Assembly: GCF_014655955.1 (NCBI RefSeq)
Contig: NZ_BNBO01000013.1
Span: 62,001 to 126,000 of the forward strand
DNA from: Kitasatospora indigofera
Lineage (GTDB): Bacteria > Actinomycetota > Actinomycetes > Streptomycetales > Streptomycetaceae
DNA length: 64,000 bases
Reading direction: 5' to 3'
Shown here: piece after piece, positions 25,316 through 32,744 of the stretch
How positions within the stretch are numbered: position 1 is the stretch's first letter
Layout of the letters: each line of letters opens with the position of its first letter
The notes under the pieces: model-generated
Database searches by the model: none
Told to the model about the DNA's origin: nothing
Seen by the model: the letters and a program-made list of their open reading frames with translations, nothing else
Made by a program: the position numbers and the translations under genes

Positions 25316-25807
25316 ATGTCGGACGGCCCGCTGAAGTCCCGTGAGGAATGGCTCGCCTCGCTGCCGCGCGCGTACGCGGCCGCCGGATGCCTGCTCCGGG
25401 ACGAGGAGGGACGGGTGCTGATCGTGAAGGCCGGCTACCGCGAGCACTGGCAGTTCCCGGGCGGCACCATCGACCTGGGGGAGGGCCCGGACGCCTGTGC
25501 GGCAAGGGAGTTGGAGGAGGAGACCGGGATCGTCCGGGAGGCCGGCGACCTGCTGGTGGTCGCCTGGACGCACCCGTCCGAGGAGCTGGCGCACCCCGCG
25601 ATCCACTTCCTCTTCGACCTCGGCAGCATCGCGGGCGACACCCCGGTGACCCTCCCGGCGGGCGAACTGGACAGCTACCGCTGGGCCCCGGTCGAGGAGG
25701 CGCTCCAACTGCTCGGCCCCGCACGCTCGTTGCGGCTGGCGGCGGGGCTGGAGGCACGTGCGGACGGGCGGGTGCGAATGGTCACCAGCCCGGTCTCCGG
25801 CTTCTGA
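25316..25807 (+). CDS. Nudix hydrolase
   Basis: 163 residues from ATG 25316 (AGAAGGAG 8 bases upstream). The Nudix box is complete: G-x5-E-x7-R-E-x2-E-E-x-G is read at residues ~43-65, with FPGGTIDLGEG ahead of it and ELEEETGIV at its end. Mg2+-dependent cleavage of a nucleoside diphosphate linked to another moiety is expected. The substrate is not specified by the sequence. N- and C-terminal extensions are short. The gene stands alone. Confidence 0.92.
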   Translation: MSDGPLKSREEWLASLPRAYAAAGCLLRDEEGRVLIVKAGYREHWQFPGGTIDLGEGPDACAARELEEETGIVREAGDLLVVAWTHPSEELAHPAIHFLFDLGSIAGDTPVTLPAGELDSYRWAPVEEALQLLGPARSLRLAAGLEARADGRVRMVTSPVSGF

Positions 25808-25861
25808 GCAGGCCGTTCGATGGCCCGGCCGGCCTTGCCGACCGGGGCTGAAAAGTCGAAC

Positions 25862-25874
25862 TGACGTATCGTCA
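25862..25874. promoter_or_regulatory. Inverted repeat TGACG-TAT-CGTCA
   Basis: A perfect 5-bp palindrome with a 3-base spacer in an AT-rich patch 55 bp after the Nudix stop and 229 bp before the next gene. The half-site resembles GntR/CRP-like operators. Candidate regulator site. Confidence 0.4.
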
Positions 25875-25901
25875 TATCCCTTGGTGTGCAGATGAAATGG
25901 A

Positions 25902-25932
25902 TGATCCCCCGGATGTAGCATCCGGGGGATCA
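25902..25932. promoter_or_regulatory. 31-bp hairpin/operator upstream of the iteron-bearing gene
   Basis: TGATCCCCCGGATG (25902-25915) and CATCCGGGGGATCA (25919-25932) are exact complements around TAG. It could be the Nudix terminator. It is also 171 bp upstream of ATG 26103, and unusual sequence follows it (TTTTTCTTGG, then AAAGATAT), so it could belong to a promoter or origin region. The two roles cannot be separated here. Confidence 0.65.
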
Positions 25933-26102
25933 GATCCGCTACGACTGCCTGGCCACATTTTTCTTGGCCGAAAGATATCCAGGCGGTCGCACACCATCGA
26001 GTGGCCGACGCCGGCCGAGCCCGATCCCCCGAGTGTACGCACGCCGAGCGGCGTGTGGGGCCCTCGGCGCGTCGGCGGGGCGCGGCGCCCTCGGGAGAAA
26101 CC

Positions 26103-27224
26103 ATGAACCTCAGCGACACCGCCGGCGTCCGCCCGGCCGGCTGGACCGCCCCCGCCAACGAGTTCCGCACCCGGCTCGGCCAGTGGATGCAGCAGATCCC
26201 CACTGGCGGTGCCTGGAAGTCCTTCGGGTCGGCGTTCGCGCTCTTCCTGATGCACGCCGCGCAGAAGGCCGACGCCGACGGGACCAACCTCCACCAGGCT
26301 CCCTCGAACGAGTGGTTCGCCAAGTCCTGCCGGACGTCCAAGGACTCGATCCCCCGGTTCTACCGGGCCGCCGCCGAGGCCGGGCTGATGACCCTCGCCT
26401 TCGGGCCGTCCGGTGCCCGGGTGCGGGGCTACGCCTGTGTGCTGCCGGTCGGCGGCGTCCCGCGCTGGGAGGCGGCCCTGGCCGTCCTCCGGCAGGACCG
26501 CCGTAGGGTCCGGCAGGCCGTCCGCCGGGCGGCCGGCCGGCTCGCCGGGCCCGCCGGGGACGTCACGGGGACGGATGCCGCCGTGCCGGCGGTGCCCGCC
26601 GTGCCCGCCGACAACTCCGCACGCGACGCCGGCACCACCCGCACCGCCCCAGCCGCCCCCGTGCGGGCAGCCGCCTCCGGCCCCGTACCCGGCAGCGCGG
26701 ACGGGCCCCCGTCGGGCAGGTCCGCACGTGCGGGGCTGCCCGACGGGGGCACCGGAGGAAACAGCTCCGCACGTGCCGGTTCGGGCAGGTCCGCACGTAC
26801 CGGCACACAGGTCCGCACGTGCGGGCCCGACCAGGAAGCCCATCACCAGGACAGGACGACGGCTGGTCTTTCCGGGCCCGTAACCACTCCGCGCGTGCGG
26901 GCGTTGTTGAGCGTGGGGGGAGCGGCCGCATCGGCCGGACCCGCCCCGGCCGAGCCCCTCCCGGCCGGACCGTGGACCGCCGGACCTCCCGGCCCCGACG
27001 ACCTGGAGCACACCGGTGGACCGCAGCACCGCGACCGGACGCCGGCGGGCGTTCCCGCCGCACCGGCCTGCGCCGCACCGCCCCCCGAGCCGGCCGGACC
27101 GGCCGCGCCCGGCCCCGGGTGGCCGGCGGGGGAGGTCGTCCGTCCGGGAACGCCGGGGTGGGACGAGCTACGTGCCACCATGCGGGCGATCCGTGAGCGC
27201 CTCGGCGGTGGCCGCCGCCGGTGA
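26103..27224 (+). CDS. Winged-helix-like protein with long disordered tail, possible replication-initiator relative
   Basis: 373 residues from ATG 26103 (GGAG 7 bases upstream). Residues ~20-125 look like a winged helix of the kind found in phage/plasmid initiators and GntR/HTH proteins: SNEWFAKSCRTSKDSIPRFYR, then AEAGLMTLAF and ARVRGYACVLP. The rest is Pro/Ala/Gly/Arg low complexity to a basic C-terminus (RLGGGRRR). Copies of a 12-bp palindrome lie inside the coding region. A regulator or a degenerate Rep protein are both possible. No integrase, relaxase or partition gene is nearby. The function is unknown. Confidence 0.55.
   Translation: MNLSDTAGVRPAGWTAPANEFRTRLGQWMQQIPTGGAWKSFGSAFALFLMHAAQKADADGTNLHQAPSNEWFAKSCRTSKDSIPRFYRAAAEAGLMTLAFGPSGARVRGYACVLPVGGVPRWEAALAVLRQDRRRVRQAVRRAAGRLAGPAGDVTGTDAAVPAVPAVPADNSARDAGTTRTAPAAPVRAAASGPVPGSADGPPSGRSARAGLPDGGTGGNSSARAGSGRSARTGTQVRTCGPDQEAHHQDRTTAGLSGPVTTPRVRALLSVGGAAASAGPAPAEPLPAGPWTAGPPGPDDLEHTGGPQHRDRTPAGVPAAPACAAPPPEPAGPAAPGPGWPAGEVVRPGTPGWDELRATMRAIRERLGGGRRR
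26721..26899 (+). repeat. Iteron-like CCGCACGTGCGG palindromes inside a gene
   Basis: TCCGCACGTGCGG occurs at 26721 and 26812, with near-copies at 26766, 26790 (one or two mismatches) and 26887 (CCGCGCGTGCGG), plus a half-site near 26617. Spacing is 45, 24, 22 and 75 bp. The sites fall in three different reading frames of the host gene, so selection on protein sequence does not explain the conservation. Phage-like Streptomyces linear-plasmid origins are known to carry iterons within the initiator gene. Confidence 0.65.
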
Positions 27225-27301
27225 CGCTCCGGGCCGGGCGGCTGGTCTCCCGGCGCCGCGGCTCCCGGCGGCCGGGCCCGGCGCGGCCGGCGGCCCGGCG
27301 G

Positions 27302-27748
27302 TCAGAGGCCGAGCTTGAACCCGTCGTGGCTGCGGACGAAGCCGAGCGAGGCGTAGAAGGCGTGGGCCCCGGCGCGGCGCTTGTCGCTGGTCAGCTGGAC
27401 GAGCGTGCAGCCGCGTCGGCGGGCCCGCTCGACGGCCTCGCCGATCAGCCGGCGGCCCAGCCCGTCGCCGCGCCGGTCGGCCCGGACCCGGACCCCCTCC
27501 AGCAGGGCCCGCTCCTGGCCGTGCCGGCCGAGGCCGGGGATGTAGGTGAGCTGCAGGTAGCCCAGGACGGTGCCGTCGCCCTCGTCCAGGACGAGCATCT
27601 CGTTGCGGGCGTCGCCGTCCACGGCCTCGAAGGCCCGGCCGTAGGCCTCGTCCACCCGGACGCCGGCGGGGTCGGTGACCCCCTCCTCGTCGGTGAGCAG
27701 GGCGATGATGGCGGGGAGGTCCTGGCGGACGGCGTCACGGAAGATCAC
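27302..27748 (-). CDS. GNAT-family N-acetyltransferase
   Basis: 148 residues from GTG 27748, overlapping the stop of the phosphatase gene (GTGA). It has an Acetyltransf_1 domain with acetyl-CoA motif VRADRRGDGLGRRLIGEAV, then AHAFYASLGFVRSHDGFKL. Relatives modify amino groups of small molecules or protein N-termini. No substrate is implied. It is translationally coupled to the phosphatase, and both are downstream of no recognised regulator. Confidence 0.9.
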   Translation of the reverse strand: MIFRDAVRQDLPAIIALLTDEEGVTDPAGVRVDEAYGRAFEAVDGDARNEMLVLDEGDGTVLGYLQLTYIPGLGRHGQERALLEGVRVRADRRGDGLGRRLIGEAVERARRRGCTLVQLTSDKRRAGAHAFYASLGFVRSHDGFKLGL

Positions 27749-28497
27749 GGGTGGATCATCGCAGCCGGCGGGTCGAGCAGCCGGGCGCGGGCGGCGGCCA
27801 GGTCGGCCGGGCCGAGTCCGGCGGCGAGCAGCCGGGCTTGCGGGTCGAAGCCGTCCAGCGCGGTGAGCAGGGCGCGGTCGGCGGTGGTGCCGGCCCGGTC
27901 CAGGACGGCGGTGATCAGGGCGTCCTCGTCCGGGCGCCCGAGCATGCCCCACAGCGGGCGCAGGTTCGGGCCGCTGAGCAGGTAGTCGGCGACGATCGCG
28001 GCGGGCTCCACGTCCGCCAGGCTGAGCAGCAGCAGGGCGGCCAGGCCGGTGCGGTCACGGCCCGCGCCGCAGTGCACGACCACGCCGCCGGGCCGGGCCC
28101 GGGCGACGGCGGCGACGATCGCGGCGATCGCGCCGGGGCACTCGTCGAGGTAGGGGCGCAGCGAGAGCGGGGTGCCGTCCAGTTCGCCCCAGCGCTGCCA
28201 CCAGTCCGCGCCGGCCAGCTCGTCGAGCGGTATCCGGACCAGGTCGAGGCCGGCGGGCAGCGGCAGCAGCGGCTTGTACTCGTCCGCGTTGCGCAGGTCG
28301 ATCACGGTGCGGATGCCGTAGGCCCGCAGGGCCTCCCAGCCCTCGGCGGTGAGCCGGTCGAGGTTGTCGGCCCGGACGACGGCGCGGTGGCGGGTGCGGC
28401 CCCCGGTGGCGGTCGGCAGGCCGCCCAGATCCCGTACGTTGAGGCAGCCGTCCCAGGTCAGGGTGCGCCTCTCGGTCTGTTCTCCGGTGTCTGTCAT
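27745..28497 (-). CDS. Tyrosine/dual-specificity protein phosphatase
   Basis: 250 residues. The Cys-loop is VVHCGAGRDRTGLAALLLL (H-C-x5-R-T) near residue 144. The upstream NVRDLGGLPTATGGRTRHR is the conserved N-terminal strand of the bacterial PTP/IphP-type family. An acidic residue for proton donation is plausible in the loop before the Cys, around GADWWQRWGELDG. Such enzymes remove phosphate from Tyr/Ser/Thr or phosphoinositides. ATG 28497 is supported by the GGGGGAA-like site. It forms a bicistron with the GNAT gene. Confidence 0.9.
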   Translation of the reverse strand: MTDTGEQTERRTLTWDGCLNVRDLGGLPTATGGRTRHRAVVRADNLDRLTAEGWEALRAYGIRTVIDLRNADEYKPLLPLPAGLDLVRIPLDELAGADWWQRWGELDGTPLSLRPYLDECPGAIAAIVAAVARARPGGVVVHCGAGRDRTGLAALLLLSLADVEPAAIVADYLLSGPNLRPLWGMLGRPDEDALITAVLDRAGTTADRALLTALDGFDPQARLLAAGLGPADLAAARARLLDPPAAMIHP

Positions 28498-28615
28498 CGG
28501 TTCCCCCCGTGTCCGGTGGGGGCGGTCGCCCCCTCTGTTGTGACTCCTGGGGCGGCCCGGCGGTTCCGGACCGGGCCCTTCGCCCGACGCTGGGTCAGCT
28601 CCGGCCAGGGGCCCG

Positions 28616-28633
28616 CCGCCCCGGCCGGGGCGG
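28616..28633 (-). terminator. 18-bp palindrome after the VC0807-type gene
   Basis: CCGCCCCGG (28616-28624) and CCGGGGCGG (28625-28633) are exact complements, 10 bp beyond the minus-strand stop at 28643. Confidence 0.55.
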
Positions 28634-28642
28634 TGCGCCCGG

Positions 28643-29365
28643 TCAGGCGGCGGCGGGCTCGGGGAGGGCGGCGGCCTCGGCCCGGACGAGCTTCTCCATC
28701 GGGTCGGCGGCGGCCCGGCCGAGCACGGCGGCGACGAGGATCGCGGCCACCAGGAAGACGGTCGACAGCCAGGCCATGGTGCTCACCGGCAGGGTGAAGG
28801 CGCCGGTCACCCGCGCCGCGCACTCCCCGGACAGGGCCAGGCCCCAGATCGCGGAGAAGGCGCGCTCGTGCCGGCGGAAGGCCCGCGAGCCGGCCGCCCG
28901 GCCGTCCGCCAGCCGCTGCCAGGCGGCCGTGCGGAGCCGGTCGCCCTTGGTCAGGAAGGGCATCAGCACGCCGGACATCAGCGGCCGCCCGGCGGCCACC
29001 GAGGCCAGCACCGCCAGGCCGACGGCGCCACTGAGCAGGCCGTCCTTGGCGATCATCAGGCGGGCGTCCCCGGTGACGCCGGCCAGCACCAGGCCGAGCA
29101 GGTTCACCGCGAGCATCAGGGCGGCACAGGTGTTGAGCCGGCGTTCGCGCAGCAGCCCGAGGACGGTCCGGACGGCGGGGATCAGGCCGGCCAGGCCGAG
29201 CGCCGCCACCTGGCCCAGGCCCAGCGCGGAGTGCAGCAGGACGTAGCCGCCGAGCGGGGCCAGGACGTCGATCGCGAGCGGTGCGAAGGCCGAGCGGGTG
29301 CTCGCCGTCGCGGCGCGGGGGGTGGTCGCGGTGGTGGTGCCCGTGCTGGTCAGGATCTGGCTCAT
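28643..29365 (-). CDS. VC0807-type integral membrane protein
   Basis: 240 residues from ATG 29365 (GGAGG upstream). About six TM helices are present, including PLAIDVLAPLGGYVLLH and ARLMIAKDGLLSGAVGLAVL. A basic cytoplasmic loop FRRHERAF separates two helix groups. The arrangement matches the VC0807/DUF3159-like family, whose role is unknown. Regulation may involve two inverted repeats upstream (29429-29472 and 29476-29487). Confidence 0.65.
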   Translation of the reverse strand: MSQILTSTGTTTATTPRAATASTRSAFAPLAIDVLAPLGGYVLLHSALGLGQVAALGLAGLIPAVRTVLGLLRERRLNTCAALMLAVNLLGLVLAGVTGDARLMIAKDGLLSGAVGLAVLASVAAGRPLMSGVLMPFLTKGDRLRTAAWQRLADGRAAGSRAFRRHERAFSAIWGLALSGECAARVTGAFTLPVSTMAWLSTVFLVAAILVAAVLGRAAADPMEKLVRAEAAALPEPAAA

Positions 29366-29428
29366 GTCGGTTGCCTCCGCCGGGAGTTCGCGCCGGGCGG
29401 TCCGCCCTGCGTCGTGCCTCCAGTCTGG

Positions 29429-29487
29429 CGATCCGGCCACCATGGCCAGCAGTGCCTTCCGTTGCCGGATCGGCGTGACAACTGTCA
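29429..29487. promoter_or_regulatory. Two inverted repeats upstream of the VC0807-type gene
   Basis: CGATCCGGC (29429-29437) pairs with GCCGGATCG (29464-29472). TGACA-AC-TGTCA (29476-29487) is a tighter palindrome. Both lie within about 120 bp upstream of ATG 29365 and before the divergently oriented end of the DUF4304 gene. Confidence 0.45.
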
Positions 29488-29519
29488 TGGGAGCGCCCGT
29501 GATACGGCTCCCGAGGTGG

Positions 29520-30203
29520 CTACCGGCCTGGGAAGACCCAGAGTTCGCGCCCCAGGGTGTCCGCGCAGCGGACCGCCCGGAACCGCTCGTCCCCGGCGGA
29601 GAGGAAGCCCTCGGCGACGCCTTGCAGGACCTCCCGGGCCACCGGGTCGGACCGGCTCCAGGCACCGGTGAGGACGAGGGTCTTGTCGGTGAGTTCGGCG
29701 CGCTGGATCCGGGCGACCGAGGCGCTCAGCAGGACGGCGTTGACGTCGGCGAGGCCCGCGCGGGACAGGTAGGTCTCGCCGGTGCGGTGCCGGTCGACCA
29801 GCCGCAGCAGCTCGGGCAGGGCGTAGTGCCGGACGGCGGCGACGGCGTCCTCCACGGCGACCTGCCAGCGCGGGCCGGGGAGCACCTCCCACCACATCTC
29901 GTCCTGCACCGGCAGCAGTTCCCCGATCCGGGCCCGCCAGGTCTCCACCCCGTACCGGACCCGGGGGTCCGGGCGCAGGCCGGGGAGGCCGCTGTCGGCC
30001 CAGTCCTGCTTGCCGGTCAGGCTGAGTTCGAGGGTGAACCGCACCCGGTCGCCGAGCGGGCGGCGGACGACGCCGATCAGGGCCCAATGGCCCTCGTCGG
30101 GGAGGCTGAAGGTGTGCCGCCATCCGGTCAGGCCCAGGGCGCGCATGGCGGGCGCGAAGTGGTCGCGCAGCCCGTCCGTGTAGAGCTCTTGGGCGGTCTT
30201 CAT
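29520..30203 (-). CDS. DUF4304 domain protein
   Basis: 227 residues from ATG 30203 (AGGAAG 9 bases upstream). Residues ~10-140 fit DUF4304: a long N-terminal helix, then hydrophobic strands (HWALIGVVRRPL, RVRFTLELSL) and a Trp-rich segment (MWWEVLPGPRWQV). The family has no known activity; members sometimes occur in immunity loci. The C-terminal third is helical with LSRAGLADVNAVLLSASVA. No active site seen. Confidence 0.7.
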   Translation of the reverse strand: MKTAQELYTDGLRDHFAPAMRALGLTGWRHTFSLPDEGHWALIGVVRRPLGDRVRFTLELSLTGKQDWADSGLPGLRPDPRVRYGVETWRARIGELLPVQDEMWWEVLPGPRWQVAVEDAVAAVRHYALPELLRLVDRHRTGETYLSRAGLADVNAVLLSASVARIQRAELTDKTLVLTGAWSRSDPVAREVLQGVAEGFLSAGDERFRAVRCADTLGRELWVFPGR

Positions 30204-30638
30204 CACGTCTTCCTGGTCGGCGGGGTCGGCGGGGTCGGCGGGGTCGGCGGAGCGGCCCGTGGCGGGGGCCGTGCGGGCACGGGCCGGCCCGTGGCGGGGC
30301 CGGTGGGCCGGGTGCCGCGGCGGGCGGGCGGCCGGGGCGGTGGGGGCCGGGGCGATCGGGCGGCGCCGGGGGCGCGGGAGTGGGACGGGCGGCGGCCGGG
30401 ACGCGCGGTGGTCGTCCGCTCGCGGCCCGGCCGGTGCGGCGGGCCCCTGGTGCGAAGAAGTCGTGGAGGTCCGGTGTCGTTCCGGTTCCCGTCCAACGTA
30501 TGCGGGGTGCGGGTATCGGAACCGCGGGCGAACGACAGCGGCCGGGGGGACCTTGGACCCTCCGGACAGGGGGTTTGGTCCCGGCCGCCGCAACACGGAG
30601 TTCACCGGGCACCCGTCCGGCCGGGTGCCGGATGCCGG
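30204..30638. repeat. Gap with 9-bp tandem repeat GGTCGGCGG x4
   Basis: 435 bp without a confident gene. GGTCGGCGG repeats four times at 30215-30250, directly upstream of the DUF4304 start region. The rest is low-complexity GC sequence. AT-richer sequence near 30470-30535 could hold the promoter for the ECF sigma gene, including GGAACC at 30518-30523, the common ECF -35 form, but no matching -10 was identified. Confidence 0.5.
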
Positions 30639-31493
30639 ATGATGGTGCGAGTGCACAGTGCAGACCGCCCCGGAGCCGGTACCGACAGAGGTGTCGGCGT
30701 CCCCGGCTTCGTCCCGCCGCCGCGTTCCCGGTCGGCCGGCCCCCCGCCGGACCGGTCGGCCGCCCGCCCTGCCGTGAACCCCGCCGCAGGTGCCGCCGCC
30801 CCGGCCGGGCCGAGAGCCGCCGGCCGCCCGGCGGAAGGCCCGGCCGACCTCTCGGCCGCCCTGACCGCCGCCCAGGGCGGCGACGAGGACGCGTTCCGGC
30901 AGCTGTTCCGGGCGGTGCAGCCCGGGCTGCTGCGCTACCTGCGGGTGCTGGTCGGCGGCCGGCCGGGCGACACCCAGGACGCCGAGGACATCGCCTCCGA
31001 GACCTGGCTGCAGATCGCCCGCGACCTGCACACCTTCTCCGGGGACACGGACGGGTTCCGCGGCTGGGCCGCCACCGTCGCCCGCAACCGCGCCCTGGAC
31101 CACCTGCGCAGCAGACGCCGGCGCCCCACCGCGGACCTGCCGCTGGAGTACCTGGCCGAACTGGCCTCCGGCGACGACACCGCGGGCGCCGCCCTCGCCA
31201 CCGTCGGCACCTCCGACGCGCTCGCGCTGATCTCCCGGCTGCCGCGCGACCAGGCCGAGGCCGTGCTGCTGCGGGTCGTCATGCAGCTGGACGCGGAGAG
31301 CGCCGCCCGGGTGCTCGGCAAGCGGGCCGGCACCGTACGGATGGCCGCCCACCGGGGGCTGCGCGGACTCGCCAAGCTGCTGGAGCGCACCGGCGCGCCC
31401 GAGGCCGGGTTCCCGCACCGGGGGGCTCCGCAGAAAAAATCTCCGCAGGGTGTGACAGAACCCAGGACCGCGACGCTGAAGGACTTGAGATGA
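30639..31493 (+). CDS. ECF-type RNA polymerase sigma factor
   Basis: 284 residues. A Pro/Ala-rich N-terminal ~65 residues precedes sigma region 2 (FRQLFRAVQPGLLRYLRVLVGG, then DAEDIASETWLQIARDLHTF, ending RNRALDHLRSRRRR). Region 4 follows (ALALISRLPRDQAEAVLLRVVMQ, then GKRAGTVRMAAHRGLRGL). The layout is that of an extracytoplasmic-function factor. The start is one of several ATG/GTG near 30639; no clear Shine-Dalgarno decides among them. The next gene overlaps by 4 bp and encodes a membrane protein, the usual place for the cognate anti-sigma. It probably responds to envelope or redox stress. Confidence 0.9.
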   Translation: MMVRVHSADRPGAGTDRGVGVPGFVPPPRSRSAGPPPDRSAARPAVNPAAGAAAPAGPRAAGRPAEGPADLSAALTAAQGGDEDAFRQLFRAVQPGLLRYLRVLVGGRPGDTQDAEDIASETWLQIARDLHTFSGDTDGFRGWAATVARNRALDHLRSRRRRPTADLPLEYLAELASGDDTAGAALATVGTSDALALISRLPRDQAEAVLLRVVMQLDAESAARVLGKRAGTVRMAAHRGLRGLAKLLERTGAPEAGFPHRGAPQKKSPQGVTEPRTATLKDLR

Positions 31494-32512
31494 GCACCAA
31501 CCGATCCCGTCGGATCGACCGCGACACCGCCGAGCAGTTGCTCGCCGGTGCGGCGGCCGGTACGCCGGTCGGTCAGGCCTCCCTCACCGGAGAGGACGGC
31601 GACAGCGGGCACCAGGCGCTGGCCGCCCTGCTCACCGCTGCGGCTGCCCCGCCGGCGGAGGGCGATCTCTCCGGTGAGGAGGCGGCCCTGGCCGCGTTCC
31701 GGCTGGCCGCCCGTCCCGCCGCCGTACCTGTCCCTGTTCCCGCTCCCGCCGTACCGCCCCGGAGACGATCGATGGCAACCGCCGCGCTGGCCCAGGCCTT
31801 CAGCGCCAAGGCCGCCGTCGTCGCGCTCGCGGCCAGCGCCCTCGGCGGGGTCGCGGTCGCGGCCGGGGGTGGCCACCTGCCCGCCGCGCTCGGCGGGGGG
31901 CCGTCAGGATCCGGCCGGCCCGCGGCCCTGAGCACCCCCGAGATGTCCACGGGCACGCCGCCCGGCACCCCGTCGGGCAAGCAGACCGGTGCCCGGAGCA
32001 GCTCCTCGCCGGGCGGGGCCCCCGTCCCGTCCGGCGGACCCGCCACCGCGGGTGAGGCCACCGTCCCGGGCGCCGCCGAGTCCGCCGGCCCGCTGGACGC
32101 CCCCGGCACGCCGACGGGCACCCAGCCCGGGGCCGGTCCGGGCGAGCGGGGCGCATCGCCGACCCCCGGCGGCCCGACCGCCGTACCCGAACTGGTGGCC
32201 CTCTGCCAGGAGCTGGCCGACGCCGAGGTGCACGGCAAGACCCTGCGCTCGCTCGCCGCCGAACCCCGGTACGCACCGCTGCTCAAGGCGGCGGGCGGCG
32301 CCTCGAAGATCGAGGGCTACTGCGCGGCGGTCCGCGCGGGGACGACCGGCAGCGCCCGTGAGGGCGGCGGCCAGGCCACGGCCGGCGCCTCGCCGACGGC
32401 TGCGAACGGGACGCAGGGCGGCCAGACCGGCGCCCCGCAGTCCTCCGAGACGGCCGCCGGCCGTGCCGAGGAGCCGGCCGCGCGATCCGGCAACACCTCC
32501 ACCGCGAGGTGA
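31490..32512 (+). CDS. Membrane protein coupled to ECF sigma, putative anti-sigma factor
   Basis: 340 residues. The cytoplasmic N-terminal ~95 residues are Ala/Asp-rich with helical segments (AEQLLAGAAAG, HQALAALLTAA). One TM helix follows (AVVALAASALGGVAVAAG), then a Gly/Ser/Pro/Thr-rich extracellular stretch. Near residue 240 is a small helical region with two Cys (ELVALCQELAD, KIEGYCAAVRAG). It starts in the ATGA overlap with the sigma gene, so the two are co-translated. There is no HxxxCxxC zinc anti-sigma motif, so the class is not assigned. Anti-sigma function is inferred from the arrangement. Confidence 0.65.
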   Translation: MSTNRSRRIDRDTAEQLLAGAAAGTPVGQASLTGEDGDSGHQALAALLTAAAAPPAEGDLSGEEAALAAFRLAARPAAVPVPVPAPAVPPRRRSMATAALAQAFSAKAAVVALAASALGGVAVAAGGGHLPAALGGGPSGSGRPAALSTPEMSTGTPPGTPSGKQTGARSSSSPGGAPVPSGGPATAGEATVPGAAESAGPLDAPGTPTGTQPGAGPGERGASPTPGGPTAVPELVALCQELADAEVHGKTLRSLAAEPRYAPLLKAAGGASKIEGYCAAVRAGTTGSAREGGGQATAGASPTAANGTQGGQTGAPQSSETAAGRAEEPAARSGNTSTAR

Positions 32513-32744
32513 CACGAACTCCGGACGGGCGGTGGGTGAATCCCCCCGGACCCGCCGCCCGTCCGGACCCCTTCCCCGCCCCGCCGGCCGCCGCCCGGCC
32601 GGCGGACCACCGCCGGCCCGCCGGCCGCGTACCGGGCCGGGCGCCCGGGATCCGTGGGGCCGCCGCGCCGCGGCGGCTATCGTGCACAGGTGCGCGAGGC
32701 GACCAGGAGCCCTGGGCGCCGGGACGGTGAGGGGAGCGGTTCCA

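Noticed and set aside
30518..30560. Autoregulated ECF promoter (GGAACC -35)
   Set aside because: GGAACC is present, but no matching -10 at 15-17 bases was seen.
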